From positions 1 through 7,298 of the forward strand of contig CAZMBD010000099.1 in NCBI GenBank assembly GCA_964564325.1: DNA of 7,298 nucleotides, written 5' to 3'. The notes under the pieces were generated by a model. It did not search any database, was not told where the DNA came from, and was given only the letters and a program-made list of their open reading frames with translations. The translations under genes and the position numbers were made by a program. Source of the stretch: JAAZMA01 sp964564325. GTDB lineage: Bacteria; Bacillota; Clostridia; Tissierellales; Tepidimicrobiaceae. Positions 1-6,279 of this stretch are shown here, piece after piece. Each line of letters begins with the position of its first letter. Position 1 is the first letter of the stretch.

Positions 1-1400
1 GGTAATAAGAATAAAATTGTGATTAAAATTCTTAAAAATCTTGCAACAAGGATACTTACCTTATTTCCTAATATTCTTCTAATTATCAAATCAGAATATA
101 GTATTAGAGCTGAAAAACTAGCATAGGTGAAGGTCATGATTATTCCAAGGATTAAATTTTCTTTATATAATATTGTAGCTATGGTAAAAACTATTAATCC
201 ATTTATAAAAGATTTAAGAATTTCAAAAATTGTAGCATAAAAGACCTTTTTCCCAGAAGGTTCTGGAATTAAAAATATATAATGATTTTGAAGTTCATGT
301 GTCCATGCAGTTGTAGATAGAAAAATCAAATTCATATAAGTTAGCATATATAATAATGCAATCATATCTTTTTCTTTAGAAAAATAGGCAAATAAAAAGG
401 CTACTACAGAGATTATTAAAGTATTTATATCTGCAAATACAAGGCCTGTTTTTTTAGCTTCTAATATTTGTTTAGATAAGATAGCTTTGGCTCCTCTGTA
501 TTTAATTTTGCCTTTAGTTTTTCTAATTTTCATATTACCATATTGAGTCTTGCCTTCTTTAGCTTTAGAAAGTATTTCTTCTTTATTTAAGGTAGTTTGT
601 AATGCATCTTCATAATAATCTAAATCTAGACGATATACTATAAATATTAATAATCCAGATAGAAAAATAGTTAATAATGCATAAATTAAAGTCATGAAAT
701 TTACACCATAAATTGCACTATTAAAAATATTTAAAACCCAACCTATAAGAGGTATATATTTAAAAAATGGCTCATTTAAATACTCGAGTATTCCATTAAA
801 AGCATCTCCAGTTTTAGATATATAGTATATGGCACCAAGACCAAATAATATGGCAAGTGCATATAATATTCTTTTTATGATATTTTTATTTTTTTCTTTT
901 AAACTTCCAATAGAATACATAAAAACACTTAGAACTCCACATAAAAAGTTTAATAAAAAGATATTCCCAATAATTAAAATTCCTCCATAACTATGAACTG
1001 GAAAATTCATATGAATATTTGGAATTTGAAATAATGCTATTAAAACAAGTCCAAGACTTGCATAAGTTTGTTCAATAAAGCCATAAATTAAAATTTTTTG
1101 GGCTTTAATTGGAGCTGTAAATAAGAAATTTACATCGGCCATTCTAAACAAAGAATTACCTTTTTCAGTTCCATTTTTAATACTCATAAATAATAAAAAT
1201 AAAGTTAAACTAGAAAAAATTAAATTAAATATTTTAGTACTATTGCCAAATGAGCTTACATTAGAGTTTTTATTATTTGTCATAGCAAATATCATAAGAC
1301 CTATAAATGCAATATAGGATATTAATTTTAAGGGATGTTTTTTCAATTCTTTAAGGGAATTAATTATGGTTCTTCTTAATAAATAATTAATAGCCCCCAT
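1..1400 (-). CDS. ABC exporter permease, 'putative ABC exporter' family (3' end cut by window edge)
   Basis: This is the membrane subunit of an ABC transporter, presumably an exporter paired with the ATPase just upstream. I read the frame by hand from ATG at 1400-1398 to the left edge. It has no stop, giving 466 codons, and the C-terminus lies outside the window. The product is very hydrophobic, with about ten to twelve likely membrane segments. The first are near residues 24-41 and 57-74, and there is a charged, lysine-rich cytoplasmic loop around residues 255-310. After the second segment comes a stretch reading roughly 'ADVNFLFTAPI' (88-98), which resembles the conserved region of the family annotated 'putative ABC exporter'. 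That assignment is from memory of the family; the substrate is unknown. The start is supported by GGAGGT at 1412-1407, six bases upstream, inside the end of the ATPase gene. The stop and start overlap by one base (TAATG), so translation is probably coupled. Confidence 0.8.
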   Translation of the reverse strand, partial: MGAINYLLRRTIINSLKELKKHPLKLISYIAFIGLMIFAMTNNKNSNVSSFGNSTKIFNLIFSSLTLFLLFMSIKNGTEKGNSLFRMADVNFLFTAPIKAQKILIYGFIEQTYASLGLVLIALFQIPNIHMNFPVHSYGGILIIGNIFLLNFLCGVLSVFMYSIGSLKEKNKNIIKRILYALAILFGLGAIYYISKTGDAFNGILEYLNEPFFKYIPLIGWVLNIFNSAIYGVNFMTLIYALLTIFLSGLLIFIVYRLDLDYYEDALQTTLNKEEILSKAKEGKTQYGNMKIRKTKGKIKYRGAKAILSKQILEAKKTGLVFADINTLIISVVAFLFAYFSKEKDMIALLYMLTYMNLIFLSTTAWTHELQNHYIFLIPEPSGKKVFYATIFEILKSFINGLIVFTIATILYKENLILGIIMTFTYASFSALILYSDLIIRRILGNKVSILVARFLRILITILFLL

Positions 1401-2098
1401 TATATGACCTCCGTAGTCTTAAAGAAAATATCTTCTAGACTTTCATTTTTGGCATTTAATTCTTCTTTACTTCCCTTAAAAATTATTTCCCCATCTTTCA
1501 TGATAAGAGCATTATCCCATATATCTACGATAGAATCTATTATATGAGTACTTATGATTATAGATTTTCCTTTTTCTCTTAATTCTAAAAACATGGATTT
1601 TAATTCTTTAATGGCCTTAGGATCTAATCCTATCATTGGTTCGTCAAATAAAATTAAATTAGGATCTGTTATAAGTCCACAAATAATACTTACTTTTTGT
1701 TGCATACCCTTAGAAAGTTCTTTTCCTAATTTATCCTTTTTATCTATCATATCGAATCTTTCTAAAAGTTCTTTTGCCTTATCTTTATAGTCTTCTATAT
1801 TATAGGCCTTGGCTATAAAATTTATATGTTCCTCAACAGTTAATAATTCATATAGTGAAGGTGATTCTGGAACATAGGAAAATTCTCTCTTTGCCTCTAT
1901 AGACTTATTGGGAAAATTTTTGATTTCAATGGAACCAGTGTATTTTAATAATCCTGCAATAGACTTAATTACAGTACTTTTTCCTGCTCCATTAGGACCT
2001 AATAATATTGTAATACTACCATCTTCTACTGAAAAACTTACATTTTTAACTGCCTCGAATTTATGATATTTTTTGCTTAAATTATTTACTTTTAACAT
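1400..2098 (-). CDS. ABC transporter ATP-binding protein (exporter type)
   Basis: This 232-residue nucleotide-binding subunit would energise the permease encoded directly downstream at the inner face of the membrane. Visible motifs are the Walker A loop GPNGAGKST (34-42), the signature LSKGMQQK (128-135, a variant of LSGGQ), Walker B LILFDEP (148-154), a D-loop GLDP (157-160) and the switch histidine H185 in STH. The Q-loop position has Glu78 (YVPESP) where most ABC ATPases have Gln. As I recall, this Glu is shared by EcsA-like and other drug/peptide exporter ATPases. The length is normal for a stand-alone exporter ATPase, and the order of motifs is complete. The start ATG at 2098-2096 has GGGAGG (2109-2104) five bases upstream. 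It is the first gene of a two-gene operon whose second start overlaps its stop. The substrate cannot be deduced. Confidence 0.93.
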   Translation of the reverse strand: MLKVNNLSKKYHKFEAVKNVSFSVEDGSITILLGPNGAGKSTVIKSIAGLLKYTGSIEIKNFPNKSIEAKREFSYVPESPSLYELLTVEEHINFIAKAYNIEDYKDKAKELLERFDMIDKKDKLGKELSKGMQQKVSIICGLITDPNLILFDEPMIGLDPKAIKELKSMFLELREKGKSIIISTHIIDSIVDIWDNALIMKDGEIIFKGSKEELNAKNESLEDIFFKTTEVI

Positions 2099-2133
2099 AT
2101 TTGCCTCCCTTACTAATTTATTTTTGCAATTTT

Positions 2134-2162
2134 ATTATAGCACTAGCTATTTTAAAAGTGAA
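2134..2162 (-). promoter_or_regulatory. Sigma-A-type promoter of the ABC exporter operon, extended -10
   Basis: On the minus strand there is a perfect TATAAT (2139-2134) preceded by TGC, which makes an extended -10. Upstream, after a 17-base spacer, lies TTCACT (2162-2157), a four-of-six match to TTGACA. The predicted transcript would start near 2127 and have a leader of about 30 bases before the ATPase start. The match is read from the sequence; activity is inferred. Confidence 0.65.
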
Positions 2163-2230
2163 ACTAAAGTTTTTTATAAATAATCCAAAATTATCCATGC
2201 AAAAGTCTAAAAAAAATGTTACAATAATGT

Positions 2231-2257
2231 TTGAGTGTCTAAATATATTTTTATATT
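2231..2257 (+). promoter_or_regulatory. Weak candidate promoter for the chemoreceptor gene
   Basis: TTGAGT (2231-2236) is followed after a short 15-base spacer by TATATT (2252-2257), upstream of the chemoreceptor. GATACT at 2259-2264 is an alternative -10 without a good -35. I looked for a motility-sigma promoter (TAAA, about 15 bases, GCCGATAA) and found only TAAA at 2240 with GATA too close behind it. The true promoter is therefore unsettled. The rest of the 2163-2280 stretch is AT-rich, and I recognise no riboswitch in it. Confidence 0.25.
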
Positions 2258-2279
2258 TGATACTACGATGACAGCTTTA

Positions 2280-2292
2280 GGGAGGTATATAT
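2280..2292 (+). promoter_or_regulatory. Ribosome binding site of the chemoreceptor gene
   Basis: GGGAGGT (2280-2286) lies six bases before the ATG at 2293. This fixes the start of the chemoreceptor and argues for strong translation. Confidence 0.85.
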
Positions 2293-4371
2293 ATGAAAAA
2301 AATTAGTACGAAAATTATATTAATAGTTTTAATTTGTTCTATATCGATGGCTACAATAGTAGGAGTAACTAGTATATCTAGGAGCATGAGAGTTATACAA
2401 GCAGGAGCTAGGGAAAATCTTTTGGATAAGGCTGAGATCTATAGTGAAAATATTAATAATACGTTAATTGCCTATGAAACTATAAATAAAAGTATTTCCC
2501 AATTAACAGATGTAATCATCGATGTTAATAATTTAGGGGAAGAAGGCTATCTGGGAAACTATATAGATAAGGTTTTAGATCCTATGATTAAGAGAAGTAT
2601 TAATAATCTGGAGGACTGTGCAGGAATTTCTGTAGCTTTTGATCATAAATTTACTGGAAGAACCGAAGGCGCTTGGTGGGTTATGAATGGTAATGGTAAA
2701 ATAAACCGTGTAAGGCAAAAAAATTTAGCCAATAAGGATCCTAATGACCCAGCATTCAAATGGTATTATGATGCTTTTAAAACAAAAACAGAAATTTGGA
2801 GTAGCCCTTATGTAAATGATGCAGGATTAAATGTAGTCACCTATTCTATACCAATTGTAATTAATTCTATTCCTGTTGGTGTAATAGGTATAGATTTAAA
2901 TATATCTGGAATGACGGAGGAAATTGAAAACATAAAGCTATATGATACAGGATATGCATTTTTACTTAGTGAGAATTTTGATTATTTAGTTCATCCAGAA
3001 TTAGATGCTAGTAGTAATTTTAAAACTATAGCTGACGGGCAATATAATTTTATAGCAGAAGAAATGGAAAACGAAAAGCTTGGTATTGTAGAAACGAGTT
3101 TTGGTGGAGAAACAAAATTAATGGCTTTTGCAAGACTAAAAGACAGAAATATTTTAGTTTTAACAGTTCCACGAGCTGAAGTTTTAAAGACTATGTATAA
3201 TACTATTTATATTATCCTTTTAGTTATGGCTATTGCTATTATATTGTCTATATTAATTGCTTTATCTGCTGGAAAAAGAATTTCTAAGCCTATAACTATG
3301 GTTACAGATATATTAAATACTACAGCTAGATTAGATTTAAGAGATATAGAAGAGACCAAAGAAATACAAAATATCTTAAATAGAGAAGATGAAATAGGGT
3401 CTATGTTGAGAGCAACAGCTTTATTGAGAAAAGAATTAAATTCTATGATTAAAATTATAGAAGGTGCGACTTCAAATATTGTAAAAAATACTAATTATTT
3501 AAATCAAGCCACTACAGAAACTAGTCAGTCTATTAATGATGTAACTATAACTGTAGACGAATTGGCTCATGCTGCCATGGGACAGGCAGAAGATGCAGAA
3601 GTTGGAGCTACTAAATTGATGAAATTGGCTAAAGAAATAGCTACTGCAGTAGAAAATGGTGAAATAGCTACAAAAAATTCTATGGATGCAGGGAAAACTA
3701 CTAGAGAAGGTAGTAAAGCATTGGACAATATGGCAGATAAGATTCATATAACAAATAATTCTACAGCCATAGTATCAGAAAATATTAATTCTTTACTAGA
3801 AAAATCCCAATCTATAGGCAATATATTAGAAACTATAAATGAGATTTCAGAACAAACTAATTTATTAGCATTAAATGCAGCAATTGAAGCAGCAAGAGCA
3901 GGAGAAGCTGGCAGAGGTTTTGCAGTGGTAGCAGAGGAAATAAGAAAATTATCAGAACAAACAGGAAAAGCTACTGAAAATATTGAAGAGATATTAAATC
4001 TTATCCAAGAAGAAGTAGAAATGACTAAAGAAAATATGGACATATCAGAAAATGTCATGAAAGATGTAAATATTTCTTTAGAGGATTCTAATAAAGCTTT
4101 TAAAAATATATATTCCACTACTATGGAGGCTATTAAGGCTATTAGAGAATTAAGTAATGGATTGGAAACAATAGATAAAGACAAGGAAGATGCAATAATG
4201 TCCATAGATAGTATATCTTCAATAACACAGGAAACTGCTGCATCTACAGAGGAATTAGCAGCTTCTATGGAAGAACAAGCAGCTACTATGGAAACCATAT
4301 CTAGTAATACAGATAATTTAGTGAGAACTGTAGATGATTTAAGTGAAATTGTTAATAGATTTCAAATATAA
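2293..4371 (+). CDS. Methyl-accepting chemotaxis protein with dCache sensor domain
   Basis: This 692-residue transmembrane chemoreceptor would report an extracellular signal to the CheA/CheW array. In order it shows a first membrane helix (about 8-28), a large extracellular region (about 30-300), a second membrane helix (about 304-326), a HAMP linker (about 327-385) and a cytoplasmic coiled coil. The extracellular part looks like a double Cache domain: WYYDAF at 157-162, W169, PY at 172-173, and a G-x-x-G-I-D ending at D201. The hairpin tip is the highly conserved segment at 517-557 (EISEQTNLLALNAAIEAARA, then GEAGRGFAVVAEE). About 153 residues lie on each side of the tip, which fits the 44-heptad class common in Firmicutes. 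Glu pairs at 653-654 and 660-661 sit in methylation-site-like contexts. There is no C-terminal NWETF-type tether; the protein ends shortly after the coiled coil. The ligand is unknown. Its neighbours are unrelated in function: the exporter operon diverges from it and a terminator isolates it downstream. Confidence 0.96.
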   Translation: MKKISTKIILIVLICSISMATIVGVTSISRSMRVIQAGARENLLDKAEIYSENINNTLIAYETINKSISQLTDVIIDVNNLGEEGYLGNYIDKVLDPMIKRSINNLEDCAGISVAFDHKFTGRTEGAWWVMNGNGKINRVRQKNLANKDPNDPAFKWYYDAFKTKTEIWSSPYVNDAGLNVVTYSIPIVINSIPVGVIGIDLNISGMTEEIENIKLYDTGYAFLLSENFDYLVHPELDASSNFKTIADGQYNFIAEEMENEKLGIVETSFGGETKLMAFARLKDRNILVLTVPRAEVLKTMYNTIYIILLVMAIAIILSILIALSAGKRISKPITMVTDILNTTARLDLRDIEETKEIQNILNREDEIGSMLRATALLRKELNSMIKIIEGATSNIVKNTNYLNQATTETSQSINDVTITVDELAHAAMGQAEDAEVGATKLMKLAKEIATAVENGEIATKNSMDAGKTTREGSKALDNMADKIHITNNSTAIVSENINSLLEKSQSIGNILETINEISEQTNLLALNAAIEAARAGEAGRGFAVVAEEIRKLSEQTGKATENIEEILNLIQEEVEMTKENMDISENVMKDVNISLEDSNKAFKNIYSTTMEAIKAIRELSNGLETIDKDKEDAIMSIDSISSITQETAASTEELAASMEEQAATMETISSNTDNLVRTVDDLSEIVNRFQI

Positions 4372-4407
4372 ATAAACCAGAGCTTAGCTCTGGTTTATTT
4401 ATATTTT
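4369..4407 (+). terminator. Intrinsic terminator of the chemoreceptor gene
   Basis: A near-perfect inverted repeat pairs 4369-4383 with 4387-4401 around a three-base loop (tta). The GC-rich core is ACCAGAGC/GCTCTGGT, and a T-rich tail follows to 4407. The stem begins within the stop codon at 4369-4371, so there is no spacer between gene and terminator. The A-rich left arm could in principle also stop transcription from the other side. Confidence 0.88.
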
Positions 4408-4428
4408 CCCCATACTATGTGGTATAAT
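4400..4428 (+). promoter_or_regulatory. Extended -10 promoter of the phosphohexomutase gene
   Basis: A perfect TATAAT (4423-4428) is preceded by TGG, giving an extended -10. The -35 position after a 17-base spacer is TATATT (4400-4405), which is poor and overlaps the tail of the preceding terminator. The extended -10 may compensate. Predicted transcription starts near 4435, leaving a leader of about 40 bases. Confidence 0.6.
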
Positions 4429-4464
4429 ATAACAAATAGATTTTTAATAGATAAAAAATGTTTT

Positions 4465-4477
4465 GGGAGGTAAAAAC
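4465..4477 (+). promoter_or_regulatory. Ribosome binding site that decides the phosphohexomutase start
   Basis: GGGAGGT (4465-4471) lies six bases before ATG 4478. An in-frame TTG at 4463 would extend the protein by five residues, but it overlaps this site and has none of its own, so ATG 4478 is the start. Confidence 0.85.
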
Positions 4478-6169
4478 ATGAATTATTTAGAAAAATATAA
4501 TACTTGGTTAAATAATGAATATTTCGATGAAGAAACTAGAAAAGAATTAGAATCCATCAAAGACAATGAAGAAGAAATTCTAGATAGATTTCATAAAGAT
4601 TTGACTTTTGGGACAGCAGGCCTTAGGGGAATTATCGGAGCAGGGACTAATAGAATGAACAAATATACTGTATCTTTAGCTACTCAAGGATTGGCACAAA
4701 CTATAGTAGATAGAGGAGAAGAGGCTATGAATAGGGGTGTGGCCATAGCCTATGATGTAAGACATTTTTCAAGGGAATTTTCAGAAATTGCAGCAAGGGT
4801 TTTAGCTGCCAATGGGATTAAAGTATATCTGTTTGAGGACATAAGGCCTACTCCAGTATTGTCTTATACTATTAGAAGATTAAATACTATTTCTGGTATA
4901 GTGGTTACAGCAAGTCACAATCCTAGAGATTATAATGGATATAAGGTTTATTGGGAAGAAGGTTCTCAAATATTAGATAATATAGCAGAAGAAATATTAG
5001 GAAATATAAATGCCATAGAAGATTTTTCTCATATAAAATTAATGGATTTAGAAGAAGCAAAAGAAAAAGAACTTATTAACTCTATAGGTAAAGAAATAGA
5101 TGATGAATATGTAGAAAAAGTTAAAGGTCTTGCTTTAAATGAAGATATAAATAAAGATATAAAAATAGTCTATACTCCATTAAATGGTACGGGAAACGTT
5201 TTAGTTAGAAGAGTACTTAAAGAAAGAGGATTTAACAATGTATTTGTAGTACCAGAACAAGAAATGTCAGATCCAGATTTTACTACTGTAGGTTATCCAA
5301 ATCCAGAAGATACAAAGGCTTTTGATTATGCTATAAAACTTGGGAAAGAAAAAAATGCAGATATATTAATAGCTACAGATCCAGATTGTGATAGAGTAGC
5401 TTGTATGGTAAGGGATACTAATGGAGAATTTGTGCCACTAAATGGAAATCAAACGGGAGCATTAATGGTACAATATATATTATCTTCTAGACATAAAGAA
5501 AACAACATACCAGAAAATGGAGCCATAGTAAAAAGTATAGTAACAGGGGATTTATCTAAGGCCATAGCTAGTAAATACAATGTAGACACCATAGAAACTT
5601 TAACAGGATTTAAACATATATGTGGTAAGGCCAATAAATTTGATAAAACAGGAGAGCATACCTTTATTTACGGTTATGAGGAAAGCATTGGTTATGTATA
5701 TGGTACTATGGTTAGAGATAAGGATGGAGTTATTTCTTCTATGATAATAGCAGAAATGGCAGCCTATTATAAAAAACAGGGTAAGACATTATTAGATGAA
5801 TTAGAAGAACTTTACAATGAACATGGCTATTATTTTGAAAAACTTATTTCTATAGTATTAGAAGGAATAGAAGGTAGTGAAAGAATAGAAAGGATAATGG
5901 ATTCCTTTAGGGAGGAACCGATTGAAAATATAGAGAATATGAAGTTAATTAAAATCATAGATTATTTAAATGATGATACGGGGAATCCAAAATCTAATGT
6001 TTTAAAATACTATTTTGATGACGGTTCTTGGTATGCCATTAGACCTTCAGGAACCGAACCAAAGATTAAGATATATATTTATTCTAAAGATAAAGATAAA
6101 ATAAAATCTAGAAATAAAATTAAAGTTATTGAAAAAATCACCATAGATAAAATAGAATCAATAAAATAA
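4478..6169 (+). CDS. pgcA: Phosphoglucomutase/phosphomannomutase (phospho-sugar mutase)
   Basis: This 563-residue cytoplasmic alpha-D-phosphohexomutase would interconvert hexose-6-phosphate and hexose-1-phosphate through a phosphoserine enzyme and a 1,6-bisphosphate intermediate. All four family signatures are present. They are the catalytic loop TASHNP with Ser146 as phospho-acceptor (144-149), the Mg-binding loop DPDCDR (301-306), the sugar-recognition loop GYEESIGY (399-406) and the phosphate-binding loop RPSGTEP (522-528). The N-terminal GTAGLRG and GAGTNRMN stretches and the length match the long Firmicute form related to Bacillus PgcA, which supplies glucose-1-phosphate for UDP-glucose and surface glycans. 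Whether glucose or mannose is preferred cannot be read here; the symbol rests on family resemblance. The next gene encodes a nucleotidyltransferase that could use the product. This gene has its own promoter and terminator, so the two need not be cotranscribed. Confidence 0.94.
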   Translation: MNYLEKYNTWLNNEYFDEETRKELESIKDNEEEILDRFHKDLTFGTAGLRGIIGAGTNRMNKYTVSLATQGLAQTIVDRGEEAMNRGVAIAYDVRHFSREFSEIAARVLAANGIKVYLFEDIRPTPVLSYTIRRLNTISGIVVTASHNPRDYNGYKVYWEEGSQILDNIAEEILGNINAIEDFSHIKLMDLEEAKEKELINSIGKEIDDEYVEKVKGLALNEDINKDIKIVYTPLNGTGNVLVRRVLKERGFNNVFVVPEQEMSDPDFTTVGYPNPEDTKAFDYAIKLGKEKNADILIATDPDCDRVACMVRDTNGEFVPLNGNQTGALMVQYILSSRHKENNIPENGAIVKSIVTGDLSKAIASKYNVDTIETLTGFKHICGKANKFDKTGEHTFIYGYEESIGYVYGTMVRDKDGVISSMIIAEMAAYYKKQGKTLLDELEELYNEHGYYFEKLISIVLEGIEGSERIERIMDSFREEPIENIENMKLIKIIDYLNDDTGNPKSNVLKYYFDDGSWYAIRPSGTEPKIKIYIYSKDKDKIKSRNKIKVIEKITIDKIESIK

Positions 6170-6176
6170 TCAAAAC

Positions 6177-6211
6177 CTCATTTTGGCACTAGCCCAAAAT
6201 GAGTTTTTTTT
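6177..6211 (+). terminator. Intrinsic terminator after the phosphohexomutase gene
   Basis: A ten-base-pair perfect stem CTCATTTTGG/CCAAAATGAG (6177-6186 with 6194-6203) with a seven-base loop is followed by eight T residues (6204-6211). It begins eight bases after the stop codon. Confidence 0.92.
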
Positions 6212-6224
6212 ATGTATAAAATAT

Positions 6225-6252
6225 TTGATAATCCACAAAATACATTTACAAG
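6225..6252 (+). promoter_or_regulatory. Weak candidate promoter for the nucleotidyltransferase gene
   Basis: After the terminator, TTGATA (6225-6230, five of six matches to the -35 consensus) is followed 16 bases later by TACAAG (6247-6252, four of six). This would leave a leader of under 20 bases. An alternative -10, GATAAT at 6227-6232, lacks a good -35. Some promoter is expected because the preceding terminator is strong, but which one is uncertain. Read-through from the phosphohexomutase gene is also possible. Confidence 0.3.
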
Positions 6253-6261
6253 AAATTTTTC

Positions 6262-6279
6262 AAAGGAGTGATTACTATC
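6262..6279 (+). promoter_or_regulatory. Strong Shine-Dalgarno followed by an apparent ATC start codon
   Basis: AAAGGAGTGAT closely matches the anti-Shine-Dalgarno complement, and GGAG ends at 6268. Eight bases later is ATC (6277-6279), exactly where family members begin 'MKAVIMAGG'. The in-frame GTG at 6268-6270 overlaps the Shine-Dalgarno itself. The first in-frame ATG (6292) lies 23 bases beyond it and would remove the first beta strand. Confidence 0.6.

Noticed and set aside
1554..1790. Plus-strand open frame of 78 codons opposite the ABC ATPase
   Set aside because: It lies wholly inside the region encoding the signature, Walker B and D-loop motifs of the ATPase, and it has no ribosome binding site of note.
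2163..2292. Possible riboswitch (for example cyclic di-GMP) upstream of the chemoreceptor
   Set aside because: Such elements often precede clostridial chemoreceptors, but I find none of the conserved cores here and the leader is too AT-rich and short.
3499..3747. Antisense open frame of 82 codons inside the chemoreceptor gene
   Set aside because: It is rich in Phe, Ser and Cys, as expected for a shadow of Lys/Glu/Ala codons. No family resemblance was seen.
3744..4298. Antisense open frame of 184 codons inside the chemoreceptor gene
   Set aside because: It is Ser/Ile/Ala-rich, which is the mirror of the repetitive Ala/Glu/Thr coiled coil on the other strand. It has no convincing ribosome binding site, and the sense protein is unmistakable.
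4463..4477. TTG start extending the phosphohexomutase by five residues
   Set aside because: The TTG overlaps the Shine-Dalgarno GGGAGGT, which is ideally spaced for ATG 4478.
5449..5634. Antisense open frame of 61 codons inside the phosphohexomutase gene
   Set aside because: It is fully contained in a well-supported gene with all catalytic motifs, with no independent support.
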